Assembly (NCBI GenBank): GCA_021795795.1
Contig: JAJYPA010000229.1
Coordinates: 1-11,887, forward strand
Direction: 5' to 3'
DNA from: Pseudomonadota bacterium
Lineage (GTDB): Bacteria > Pseudomonadota > Gammaproteobacteria > Halothiobacillales > Halothiobacillaceae
Length of the DNA: 11,887 bases
Positions within the stretch are counted from its first letter, which is position 1, and the number at the start of each line of letters is the position of its first letter. Positions 1-7,152 of this stretch are shown here, in pieces. The position numbers and the translations under genes were made by a program. A model generated the notes under the pieces. That model made no database searches, was not told the DNA's origin, and saw only the letters and a list, made by a program, of their open reading frames with translations.

Positions 1-2615
1 TGGGCTTGACGCAGGTTTTCCGGCATGTTGTCCGGGTCGTACAGGTCGGCAATGGTGGCGGGGAAGTGGGCTTCGCGGGCGAGCAGGATGTTCTCGGCGC
101 AGGTGGTCAGATCGGCTTTGTTCTGCTCGGTGAGCAGCGGCACGGGAAAAGTGTTCCAGCCGAGGGTGTTGGAGTAGCGAAAGTCGGTTTTCAGCTTGCC
201 GCAGACCGTGCCAATCCAGACCAGATGCAGCCGGGAGGCGATAAGCGCCAAACACCATAACGGTGCCCCATACATCGCCAAATTGGGCGCCACTATTACC
301 GTGCGATCATCAAAACATCCACAAGGCAGGTATTCACGACGCTCCGACGACACGCTTGGCACAAGGATAGAAATGCCAAGCGCGTGCGGTGCGAATACAA
401 AGCGATGAGGAAACGCTGCGGCATCGTTCGCTTGTTTGCCTCTACTTAAGCTTCGAGCTTGTCTCACCCGTTCGATTCTTTCTGCAATTTCTGGGACAGC
501 CGAAGCATCATCAACTTCCGAGTCGCCAATCCACAGGCACCATCGCGACTCGCCACGTATGAACTCCTTAGCTCCTTCGAGTCGCCGGATAAACCGTTCG
601 GTTTGAGGAAATTCCAAAAGGAGCTCATTCATCTCCGTACGAGACAAAATGAGGTTCCCATCATCCGTTGCTTTATTGCCTGACACCATCTCAGGCAAGC
701 CTGAAATCTGGACGTTCGATTTACTAACTATCGTATTCGACGATGGCGTCAGATAGGGACCAATGCTCGGGACGACTCGGGCAGTCTCTCCATCAAAGAG
801 CGTTGCTCCACTGCTTGCGTCCGATTTCAAACCAACAACAATGCAAGTGACCCCAGCATTGTGAGCTGCATTGTTACTCCACAGAAAGGACGTGTGAGCG
901 AAAGAAATTCGCTGTCCTTTTCCAAATACGATTGGCCAAAGCATGCCAACCTGTTCACCTTGGCAGATCGAATTTGTCGTCACGAAAGCGGAGGCTGCGC
1001 GGGTTGCTTGAGCATATTCAACCGCCTTTACAAGCCAACTCGCAACATAATCCAAGTCCTTGTAGGTTGTCAGATAGCGCGAGAAAATCCGCGCCATATC
1101 GTCCTTCTGAGACTGTGTTTGGTTGACACTGCCCTGATAGGGCGGATTTCCGCAAAGGTACGTTTCACCGCCTTCGTTCTCGAATTCGATCTCGGCTTGA
1201 TCCAGCGGCGTGCCAAACAGATCATCGGCTTGGGCCTTCACACCGGTTCCAGTCGGCGGAAAAATGCTTAACCAGTCGAGCTGTAGTGCGTTGCCGCAGG
1301 CGATCCAGTTCTCGTTACGCAGGGGCAGGAACTCGGCCAGGGCCAGTTTCTGACCCCGGTACAGCACGTCGCACTGATACTCGGCGATGACCAGCGCAAG
1401 GCGCGCGATCTCCGCCGGGAAATCGCGTAGCTCGATCCCGCGAAAGTTGGTGAGCGGAATTTCCGATGCGCGATCCGGCTCGCCGCGCAGCCGGTTGATT
1501 ACGGCCTCGATGGCGCGCATTTCCTTGTAAGCGATGACCAGAAAGTTGCCCGAGCCGCAGGCCGGGTCAAAGACTCTGATCTTCGCAATGCGCTTGCGCA
1601 GGTTCAGCAACGTGCGAGGGTTGTCGCTCGCCTCTTCCAGCTTGGAACGCAGGTCGTCGAGGAACAGCGGGTTCAGCACCTTCAGGATGTTGGGAACACT
1701 GGTGTAGTGCATCCCAAGTTCGCCGCGTTCCTCGTCCTCGGCAACAGCCTGGATCATTGACCCGAAGATGTCCGGGTTGATCTTGGTCCAGTCGAGTCCG
1801 CCGACGTGCAGCAGGTAGGACCGGGCGATCTTGCTGAACTTCGGCACGTCCATATTGCCGGAGAATAGACCGCCGTTGACATAGGGGAAGCCGTCTGCCC
1901 ATCGCGGAATATTCGTTGCTGCTCGATCTTCGCTTTTGGTGTTCATGGCGAGGAACAAAGTCCCGACGACCTCGTGGGTGTTGCTCGAATCCTTCGCGCT
2001 CATCTGCGCGACGGTCTCAGTGAACTTGCCCTTGCCAACGAAAATGTCGGTGTCCTCAGCGAAGAAGCAGAAGATGAGCCGCGCCATGAAGTGGTTCATG
2101 TCATGGCGGCGCTCCGACGTGCCCCATTCATGGTTGTCTTTCAATAGTTCAACGTACAGGCGATTCAGGCGGCTGGTGGCTCGAATGTCGAAGGCGTTTT
2201 CGCTGATCTGGCGGACGGTGCTGATGCCTGCCAGCGGCAGGAAGAAGCCGAAATGGTCCGGGAAATCCTTGAAGGCACAGGTAATGGTGCTGCCTTCTTG
2301 CAAGTCTTCGGCTTCCAGCGTGTCGCCATCGGTAGCGAGGATGAATTTAGCCTTGAATTTGCGCGTGGCGGGGCTTTCGCGCAGGGCGTTCAGGGTTTCG
2401 CCTACCTGACTCACCGGGCAAGTAGCCATGTGGATGTTGTTGCTTTGCAGGACACCGCCGTCAATATCGGATTTATTGGTATTGCCCGAACGTAAGCGGG
2501 CAATGGTGGTGTCCTTGTTGCCGAATGCGGTTAAAAATTGATACGGAAAGTTGGTGGCATCAAATGGTTGCAGTGCCAGATCCGATATGGCTTCTTCGAT
2601 TTCGACAGCGTTCAT
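1..2615 (-). CDS. MmeI-family N6-adenine DNA methyltransferase, nuclease ExK motif absent (3' end beyond window)
   Basis: 871 codons are visible and the frame is open to base 1, so the C-terminus is missing. The protein follows the MmeI layout: N-terminal region (about 1-130), helical linker (RRHDMNHFMARLIFCFFAED near 169-188; GMHYTSVPNI at 301-310), SAM-binding motif I FDPACGSGNF at 349-358, catalytic motif IV GNPPY at 489-493 (type of an amino-methylating adenine enzyme), then a target-recognition region and helical tail. In MmeI the N-terminal domain is a nuclease with a D...ExK site. Here the matching stretch reads IDGGVLQSNNIHMATC, with no ExK, so the protein probably methylates but does not cut. 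The ATG overlaps the stop of the upstream HNH gene (ATGA) and has no clear Shine-Dalgarno of its own, so translation is probably coupled. The recognition region (about 300-1150) is visibly less GC-rich than the rest. The target sequence cannot be read from this. Confidence 0.9.
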   Translation of the reverse strand, partial: MNAVEIEEAISDLALQPFDATNFPYQFLTAFGNKDTTIARLRSGNTNKSDIDGGVLQSNNIHMATCPVSQVGETLNALRESPATRKFKAKFILATDGDTLEAEDLQEGSTITCAFKDFPDHFGFFLPLAGISTVRQISENAFDIRATSRLNRLYVELLKDNHEWGTSERRHDMNHFMARLIFCFFAEDTDIFVGKGKFTETVAQMSAKDSSNTHEVVGTLFLAMNTKSEDRAATNIPRWADGFPYVNGGLFSGNMDVPKFSKIARSYLLHVGGLDWTKINPDIFGSMIQAVAEDEERGELGMHYTSVPNILKVLNPLFLDDLRSKLEEASDNPRTLLNLRKRIAKIRVFDPACGSGNFLVIAYKEMRAIEAVINRLRGEPDRASEIPLTNFRGIELRDFPAEIARLALVIAEYQCDVLYRGQKLALAEFLPLRNENWIACGNALQLDWLSIFPPTGTGVKAQADDLFGTPLDQAEIEFENEGGETYLCGNPPYQGSVNQTQSQKDDMARIFSRYLTTYKDLDYVASWLVKAVEYAQATRAASAFVTTNSICQGEQVGMLWPIVFGKGQRISFAHTSFLWSNNAAHNAGVTCIVVGLKSDASSGATLFDGETARVVPSIGPYLTPSSNTIVSKSNVQISGLPEMVSGNKATDDGNLILSRTEMNELLLEFPQTERFIRRLEGAKEFIRGESRWCLWIGDSEVDDASAVPEIAERIERVRQARSLSRGKQANDAAAFPHRFVFAPHALGISILVPSVSSERREYLPCGCFDDRTVIVAPNLAMYGAPLWCLALIASRLHLVWIGTVCGKLKTDFRYSNTLGWNTFPVPLLTEQNKADLTTCAENILLAREAHFPATIADLYDPDNMPENLRQA

Positions 2616-3754
2616 GATGCAGCTTGATTAATGTGATGGTTTATCGGAATACAAATCGAAATATCGCGTTGCCACCTTCCCAAACCTTCGACTTCCAAAT
2701 CGAAATGAAAGGGTACCCAATTCGGTTTTGACTCGGTATTGAGTAACTCAATGTTGTACACACGATTGATGCTTTGTAGCAGTGTATATTCATTTTTCTG
2801 TATAGGGTCTAGGTACGGTACGCAGGCATGCCGGATCACTTCAAGTTTGATCAAATCCGACAGCCAAGATGAATCTCTGAACAGGTCAAAATATTCGGTA
2901 AGTCTCGCGCCCGCATTTCGATGCATCGGACTCTCTCCGCGTTGTAAGGATAGTGCTGATTTGATTCGTTGTGGCAAGGCATCCACGCCGGAAACCACTG
3001 CCCTGTTACCTTTTGTCAGATTCAAATCATGAGCATCATTTAAAGCGAAATCGTGGGGTAAATCGTGCGCATCGATTCGAGGAAAACTTTTGCGCACCTT
3101 GGTGGTGACAACATAATCAGAGACTGACTTTGAGAGCTCCGGCGGCTCAGACAATTGCCGACCATCCCCAAGGGAGTTCACTAAAATATATCGGTCGTAA
3201 GAATCGATTTGTTCATAGCGTTCTGCGAAAGTGATCAATGTGTGAAGGTCGCCGACAATGAAATGGAGAATTCGAAACTGCCAGGCATTACCCTTGAAGC
3301 CTATCAGTTCACCACTGAACATCAGATCCGGACCAAGCGCGATCAGATCGATATTCGCTTTTTTCAAGCCACTCATTTCAGATTGAATTTTGTTTTCGTG
3401 CGCTACTTTCATTTCGCGCAGAAAGTCAGCTGTATATTTAGTCGTATCCCTATCAATTAACGTGCTATGTGTTGGGCACAACCAAATGCCATTTGAAATG
3501 CTTGTTCTCTCTTCCGATGACATGGATGAAAGATACCGAGGACCACCAGGTGAGGCTGCATGTATATGGGCAGCAATGCCAATCGTTGTCACACTACCAG
3601 GAGACGAATCATTGGGGCCGGATGTGGGGACACCGCAGTCCGTGAATGAGCATTTGAAGCTCGCTCGTAGGGCAAGTGCATTTTTTGTTTTTGAAGAAAA
3701 ATCATCGCGCATGGTTTTTCTCCGCGCATTCAAGGACGAAGCATAATTGGCCAT
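2612..3754 (-). CDS. HNH endonuclease-domain protein with unassigned C-terminal domain
   Basis: 380 aa. The N-terminal ~130 residues form an HNH domain of the kind found in defence nucleases: a CSFTDC zinc pair (35-40), the first HNH histidine in AAHIHAASPGGPRY (61-74), NGIWLCPTH (88-96, with N88 as the HNH asparagine and C93/H96 as the second metal pair) and LIDRD (99-103). Residues about 135-380 match no family I can name. They are soluble-looking, with no membrane helix. A later start at Met15 (MRDDFSSKTK) would still keep the HNH domain. The ATG follows the fic stop with no gap, and the stop overlaps the methyltransferase start by four bases, so all three are probably translated from one mRNA. 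Given the methyltransferase's missing nuclease motif, this is the likely cutting subunit. That role is inferred from context. Confidence 0.85.
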   Translation of the reverse strand: MANYASSLNARRKTMRDDFSSKTKNALALRASFKCSFTDCGVPTSGPNDSSPGSVTTIGIAAHIHAASPGGPRYLSSMSSEERTSISNGIWLCPTHSTLIDRDTTKYTADFLREMKVAHENKIQSEMSGLKKANIDLIALGPDLMFSGELIGFKGNAWQFRILHFIVGDLHTLITFAERYEQIDSYDRYILVNSLGDGRQLSEPPELSKSVSDYVVTTKVRKSFPRIDAHDLPHDFALNDAHDLNLTKGNRAVVSGVDALPQRIKSALSLQRGESPMHRNAGARLTEYFDLFRDSSWLSDLIKLEVIRHACVPYLDPIQKNEYTLLQSINRVYNIELLNTESKPNWVPFHFDLEVEGLGRWQRDISICIPINHHINQAAS

Positions 3755-4819
3755 TCATGACTCAACATTCCCAGAGTATAGCCGTTGCCATTTGGCACTT
3801 CTGCCCTTACCCATCGGTGCAATCAAGCCTTCTGACTTCATCGCTCGCAACACCAGTCTGACCATATCCCGACTGACGCCGGGGCAGGCATCTTCAATCT
3901 CTGAAATTGAAAATGGCAACGTGCGGTTAACCACTTCATTTCGCACACGTTCGCTCTTAGCCCCTCGACCACGTTCCAGAGTGCCTACCCGGTTTTCAAA
4001 CTCTTTGTATGCGCGCAACAGCGCACCCCAGAAATAATTCAGCCACGGTCCAACATCATGTTGGCCTTCATGCCATCCTTGTGAGCTGGCTTCCAGCGTT
4101 TCGTAATAACTTTCTTTGGACTCTTCAAAAATCCGCTCCAAGCTGATATACCGCCCGACGGCGTAATCAGACTGATATAGCAATAACAGCGTCAACAAAC
4201 GGCCTACCCGGCCATTCCCATCGGGAAACGGATGAATGCACAGAAAATCCAGCACATACAATGGCACCAGAACCAGCGGGTCGATCAGTCGCGCATCCAT
4301 GGCGTTGGCATAGCGTCCAGCCAGTTCCTGCATGGCAATCGATGTCATGTGTGCAGCAACCGGATGAAAACGGACACGAACAGAACCATCGGGATGTTTT
4401 TCAACAATATCGTTGTTGGTTGCTTTCCATTCACCTCCGGGCTGAGGCATGTAACGGTACAGCATGGAATGTAACTGCCGGACCACATTTGTACTGAATG
4501 CCATGTGTTCGGCTGACTCATGTATTAAAGCCAATGTGTCACGATAGCCCGCCACTTCTTGTTCTGAGCGGTTTTCAGGCGTGGCGTTTTTGAGCACCAG
4601 CGATTTTAGACGGCTTTTAGCAACAACCACACCTTCAAGCCGATTGGATGACTCTGTGGATTCAATGACAGCAACTTGCCGCAGTCCCACCAACACTTCG
4701 GGAGACTGCGTAAAATACAACTGCTGTTTTCCCCGATACTCGCCAATCGCGCGCAATGTCGCCATTTGCAGGCCATCAAAGCGCAACTCGGAAAGAAATG
4801 TTGGGGTCAATGAATGCAT
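3755..4819 (-). CDS. fic: Fic family protein (Fic_N, Fic, C-terminal winged helix)
   Basis: 354 aa, close to the usual length for this architecture. The Fic active-site motif HPFPDGNGRVGR is complete at 196-207, so nucleotide (usually AMP) transfer onto a protein hydroxyl is likely. An inhibitory motif of the (S/T)xxxE(G/N) type, SNRLEG, is at 58-63, ahead of the Fic core, which makes it a self-inhibited class II Fic protein. The Fic_N domain covers roughly 1-100. Residues about 300-346 (FSISEIEDACPGVSRDMV... then GKGRSAKW) look like a winged helix-turn-helix. It is the first gene of the Fic-HNH-methyltransferase operon. A repeated operator-like motif lies directly upstream, so autoregulation through the winged helix is plausible. 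Fic genes are also known as passengers of type I restriction loci. The target protein is unknown. Confidence 0.93.
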   Translation of the reverse strand: MHSLTPTFLSELRFDGLQMATLRAIGEYRGKQQLYFTQSPEVLVGLRQVAVIESTESSNRLEGVVVAKSRLKSLVLKNATPENRSEQEVAGYRDTLALIHESAEHMAFSTNVVRQLHSMLYRYMPQPGGEWKATNNDIVEKHPDGSVRVRFHPVAAHMTSIAMQELAGRYANAMDARLIDPLVLVPLYVLDFLCIHPFPDGNGRVGRLLTLLLLYQSDYAVGRYISLERIFEESKESYYETLEASSQGWHEGQHDVGPWLNYFWGALLRAYKEFENRVGTLERGRGAKSERVRNEVVNRTLPFSISEIEDACPGVSRDMVRLVLRAMKSEGLIAPMGKGRSAKWQRLYSGNVES

Positions 4820-4834
4820 CGGACACCTGCTTCG

Positions 4835-4916
4835 CTATAATTGGGGTAATACTACTATAAACGGGGTAATGTCCGCAATAGAATACCCTGATTTCCGGGA
4901 TATTACCCCGTTTACC
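4835..4916 (-). promoter_or_regulatory. Operator-like repeat array and probable promoter region of the fic operon
   Basis: On the minus strand the motif ATTACCCC(G/A)(T/A)TTATAG occurs twice in tandem, at 4855-4870 and 4835-4850, 20 bp apart (about two helical turns). A third copy lies in opposite orientation at 4902-4916, giving a perfect 12-bp inverted repeat (AAACGGGGTAAT at 4859-4870 against ATTACCCCGTTT at 4902-4913). A degenerate fourth copy is around 4882-4894. Each tandem unit contains a TATAG that could serve as part of a -10 box, so a protein bound here would cover the promoter. The array ends about 15 bp before the fic ATG. No convincing -35 was found. Binding by the Fic winged helix is an inference. 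Confidence 0.6.
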
Positions 4917-4924
4917 AAGCCTCA

Positions 4925-5434
4925 TTAAATAAGACCATTTTCAGCAAACGACGTTACTTCACGTGCACATACCACGATATGGTCCAGCACTTTCACATCC
5001 ACCAGCGCCAGCGCTTCTTTGAGATTCTGGGTCAGACGGATGTCTGCGGTACTGGGATCAGGTACACCCGAAGGATGGTTGTGGGCCAGAATCACGGCGG
5101 CGGCATTGCATGCCAGCGCTGCCTTGACCACTTCGCGCGGGTAAACGCTGGCCTGTGCCAACGTACCCCGAAACAGTTCTTCGATCTTGATGACGCGGTT
5201 CTGGCTGTCCAGCCACAGCACGCTGAAAACCTCGTGTTCCAGATTCCCCATGCGCAAACGCAGATATTTTTTCACCACATCGGGTGAAGACATGACATCC
5301 GAACCGTAACGTGCCCGCGCTTCCAGAATCATCAGTGCTCGTTCAATGATGGCATCATCGCCATCAAACATATCGTTTTGGTGAGTCCCGGTTTGGATTA
5401 GGTTTGTCACTGAATTTTTGCTGATCTTTGCCAT
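4925..5434 (-). CDS. radC: RadC-like JAB/MPN (JAMM) domain protein, short mobile-element type
   Basis: 169 aa from the ATG at 5434. That start has a good Shine-Dalgarno (GAAAGGA) 6 nt upstream; an in-frame ATG nine codons earlier (5461) has no such site. The JAMM metal-binding residues are all present: E68 (in LEHEVF), H118 and H120 (HNHPSG), S122 and D131. The protein lacks the helix-hairpin-helix N-terminus of chromosomal RadC (about 220 aa). Short RadC homologues are common in plasmids, prophages and integrative elements. Their role, perhaps handling single-stranded or foreign DNA during transfer, is not established, and the old DNA-repair name is not well supported. It lies upstream of fic on the same strand, separated by the operator region, and downstream of the structured gene-free segment. 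Confidence 0.92.
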   Translation of the reverse strand: MAKISKNSVTNLIQTGTHQNDMFDGDDAIIERALMILEARARYGSDVMSSPDVVKKYLRLRMGNLEHEVFSVLWLDSQNRVIKIEELFRGTLAQASVYPREVVKAALACNAAAVILAHNHPSGVPDPSTADIRLTQNLKEALALVDVKVLDHIVVCAREVTSFAENGLI

Positions 5435-5705
5435 GATGTGTCCTTTCTTCGCGTTAAACATCGTTTTGGAGCCGTCCCGCGAAGGAGCTGGAAAGACACA
5501 GGGAGAGGATGGGAATTCGCCGGATTGCAGGTTGGCGTGACAGGACGGGGTTTCAGTTGGCGAGCATTACCGAGGAATGAGGATATGGCGCAGCAACTGC
5601 CGTTTGGCGCGACAGCGTGCCTTCGGCGCCATCCGAACGTGTAAGGCCAGCACTGGACGGGTTCAAACGATGTGAGCGAAGAAAGGCGGCAAAGACAGAA
5701 ATGCG

Positions 5706-5981
5706 ATGCTGCCCAGCCCGGCAGCATGATTTATCTGTAATCAACCACAGATTGCAGACATAGGTGCGAGCGCATCATACCGCACCAGCAAATCCGGACA
5801 GCCGCGTTCAGCGGCGTTGGCCGGATGCGCAGCGCCCCAGCGCGAAGCCGGCGGCATGGCAAGGAAGTCTGCCCCCAGGCAGACGACGAACCTGCCGTTC
5901 TGGCACGACGACAGTCGCGCCAGAATTGACTGGTGTTCAGCCAGTCAACCAACACGGATGCTGCCCGCCCCAGCGGGCAGC
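5706..5981. repeat. Cluster of six short stem-loops
   Basis: Perfect stems seen by eye: 5706-5713/5720-5727 (ATGCTGCC, 8 bp, 6-nt loop); 5733-5738/5747-5752 (ATCTGT, 6 bp); 5792-5797/5821-5826 (ATCCGG, enclosing an inner GCCGC/GCGGC stem); 5867-5873/5878-5884 (GTCTGCC, 7 bp, loop CCCA); 5926-5933/5941-5948 (TTGACTGG, 8 bp); 5960-5968/5973-5981 (GCTGCCCGC, 9 bp, loop CCCA). Two of the stems share the tetraloop CCCA. The density is far above what ordinary intergenic DNA shows. Confidence 0.7.
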
Positions 5982-6050
5982 AAGTTTGCAGGCTGCGCCC
6001 ACGCAGACCAGAACGTGCCGTGTCGCCGTCGTCGGGGGACCGCCCTAGCG

Positions 6051-6146
6051 GGCGCTCGACACCCCTTGTCGGCGACAACGTCCAGTTGTCCCGGCCGGGC
6101 AAGCTACGCTTTACAGCGCCGCGCCCGACAAGGGGTGTCGAGCGCC
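6051..6146. repeat. 22-bp perfect inverted repeat with 52-nt loop
   Basis: The arm at 6051-6072 (GGCGCTCGACACCCCTTGTC plus GG) is the exact reverse complement of 6125-6146. The loop holds a smaller hairpin GACAAC/GTTGTC (6074-6079/6085-6090) and the palindrome CCGGCCGG (6091-6098). Outside the arms, CCGTCGTCG on the left (near 6026) can pair with CGACGACGG (6152-6160), so the whole structure may extend over about 135 bp. Confidence 0.85.
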
Positions 6147-6163
6147 AGCGACGACGACGGCAG

Positions 6164-6286
6164 GGTGAATTGATGGTCAGGCCAGCGTCCAGCGCAGACA
6201 GACCAGAAAGAGGGCTTAGCCCTCCAAGCGAGCGGTCGTCCAGACCCGCCGCGCGAGGTGAATTGGCGTCGTGCCTGGCGTCCAGC
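6164..6286 (+). repeat. Pair of 30-bp spaced direct repeats
   Basis: Units at 6164-6193 and 6257-6286 share GGTGAATTG, then 12 variable bases, then GCGTCCAGC, with identical spacing. The offset is 93 bp. GTCCAG also occurs at 6080 and 6238. This pattern suggests binding sites for a protein with two contacts, such as a relaxosome component. A palindrome, GAGGGCT/AGCCCTC (6210-6224), lies between the two units. Confidence 0.7.
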
Positions 6287-6383
6287 AAGGCAGCCGCGCC
6301 AAGAGGATGGCTCCTGAAAGCACGTTTGCATGCAGCAATCGTGCGCAATGGTTTTCTGACGATAGATATGCCGGATGGATAAT

Positions 6384-6413
6384 TGGCTTGGGAAAGCTGC
6401 GTTTCCCAAGCCA
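6384..6413 (-). terminator. 12-bp hairpin just downstream of the relaxase gene
   Basis: TGGCTTGGGAAA (6384-6395) and TTTCCCAAGCCA (6402-6413) form a perfect 12-bp stem with a 6-nt loop. It begins 23 bp after the relaxase stop. In the minus-strand transcript the stem is followed by AATTATCC, not a run of U, so it is an imperfect intrinsic terminator at best. It could instead stabilise the mRNA end or be part of the transfer origin. Confidence 0.5.
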
Positions 6414-6435
6414 CCACACCATCCTGCTGATCCAG

Positions 6436-7152
6436 TCAGGGCGCTGCCGGTGGCCAGTTTTCCAGAGCATATACTGGAAATCTGGCGCGGTGTTTGTCGG
6501 TCAACGGCACCCGTTCACCGACAACCGGCACCGTATCAATCAAGGTGAACATGCGGCGCATGCGCTGGACGAACTCAGCATCTGGACAAACATAATGCAC
6601 TTTGTCCAGATCACCGCGTTTGATGGCCTGCAGATATAACGAGATGATTGACTCATATCGTTTCAGGGTTTTGATGCTGCGCTCGATTTCGATTGCAACT
6701 CGCTCACCCCAGGGGGACTGTGCTATGGCGTCGGGCCGTTTCGTGATTTCCGGTGGCAACCGGTTGCCGGGCATCCATTCCGACCAGCCGGATTGTTCGG
6801 CCTGCAACCGCGCGATTTGCGTATCCAGATTATGCTGGATCGTTACCGTTGCCAGCTTGCCCGGTTCAAAATAAGGTCGAGGCTGCATTTTTTCATCAGT
6901 ATCCCATGCCCAAAGCAGTCCTTTGGTGGTGATGCCCCAAAGACTGAAGCGCAGCGATTCGACCTTGTGCCGAATAATGAAACCATCGCGTTCCATTTGA
7001 GATAGCGTTTTGTACATAGCCGGTTCGCTGATGGCCAGCAGGCTGGCCATGACCGTTAAACTGCTCCACGTTTCATCTCGCAAGAACCTGAGCAGTTTGC
7101 GTCGCTTGTGTTCGATGCGTACCTGCCGCTGAGTGGGTGAGTTAATCAACAT
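6436..7152 (-). CDS. mobC: MOB_C-like relaxase (winged helix plus restriction-endonuclease-like domain)
   Basis: 238 aa. The start is the ATG at 7152, which overlaps the end of the coupling-protein gene by 11 bp; an upstream in-frame extension lies wholly inside that gene and is rejected. Residues about 13-80 form a winged helix (LLRFLRDETWSSLTVMASLL...; MERDGFIIRHKV). Then come a conserved-looking QHNLD (106-110) and a PD-(D/E)xK-like core: RPDAI with D141, then VAIEIERS with E155 and E157, then K161 and K164. This wHTH plus restriction-fold layout fits the MOB_C relaxases (CloDF13 MobC, pAD1 TraX) and the Replication-relaxation family. MobC of CloDF13 is of similar size and is encoded next to its coupling protein MobB, as here. 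Expected role: nicking at oriT. The exact subfamily and catalytic residues need profile comparison. Confidence 0.72.
   Translation of the reverse strand: MLINSPTQRQVRIEHKRRKLLRFLRDETWSSLTVMASLLAISEPAMYKTLSQMERDGFIIRHKVESLRFSLWGITTKGLLWAWDTDEKMQPRPYFEPGKLATVTIQHNLDTQIARLQAEQSGWSEWMPGNRLPPEITKRPDAIAQSPWGERVAIEIERSIKTLKRYESIISLYLQAIKRGDLDKVHYVCPDAEFVQRMRRMFTLIDTVPVVGERVPLTDKHRARFPVYALENWPPAAP

Larger units (their letters stand above)
5435..6435. other. About 1 kb gene-free, repeat-rich region; candidate origin of transfer
   Basis: Long open frames here (for example 5731-6417 minus and 5933-6382 plus) are Arg/Ser/Pro-rich, have no recognisable domain and overlap each other, so I treat the stretch as non-coding. 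It lies directly downstream of the relaxase gene, where mobilization origins often are. It holds at least eight inverted repeats, including a 22-bp one, plus a 30-bp spaced direct repeat. Either oriT, a single-strand initiation site or a structured RNA would fit. I cannot identify a nick site. Confidence 0.5.

Noticed and set aside
1567..1902. 111-codon minus-strand frame
   Set aside because: It is out of frame with the methyltransferase, rich in Arg, without a ribosome site, and fully inside the real gene.
1936..2409. 157-codon open frame on the plus strand
   Set aside because: It lies antisense within the methyltransferase gene, whose translation has clear motifs over the same bases.
1..4819. 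DISARM or BREX locus
   Set aside because: An adenine methyltransferase alone is not enough. No DrmA/B/C, BrxC/L or PglZ-like gene is visible here. Sequence left of base 1 could still change this.
5731..6417. 228-codon open frame on the minus strand (and a 149-codon one on the plus strand at 5933-6382)
   Set aside because: The translations are Arg/Ser/Pro/Gly-rich with no domain, the frames overlap on opposite strands, and the DNA is dominated by inverted repeats. GC-rich sequence leaves frames open by chance.
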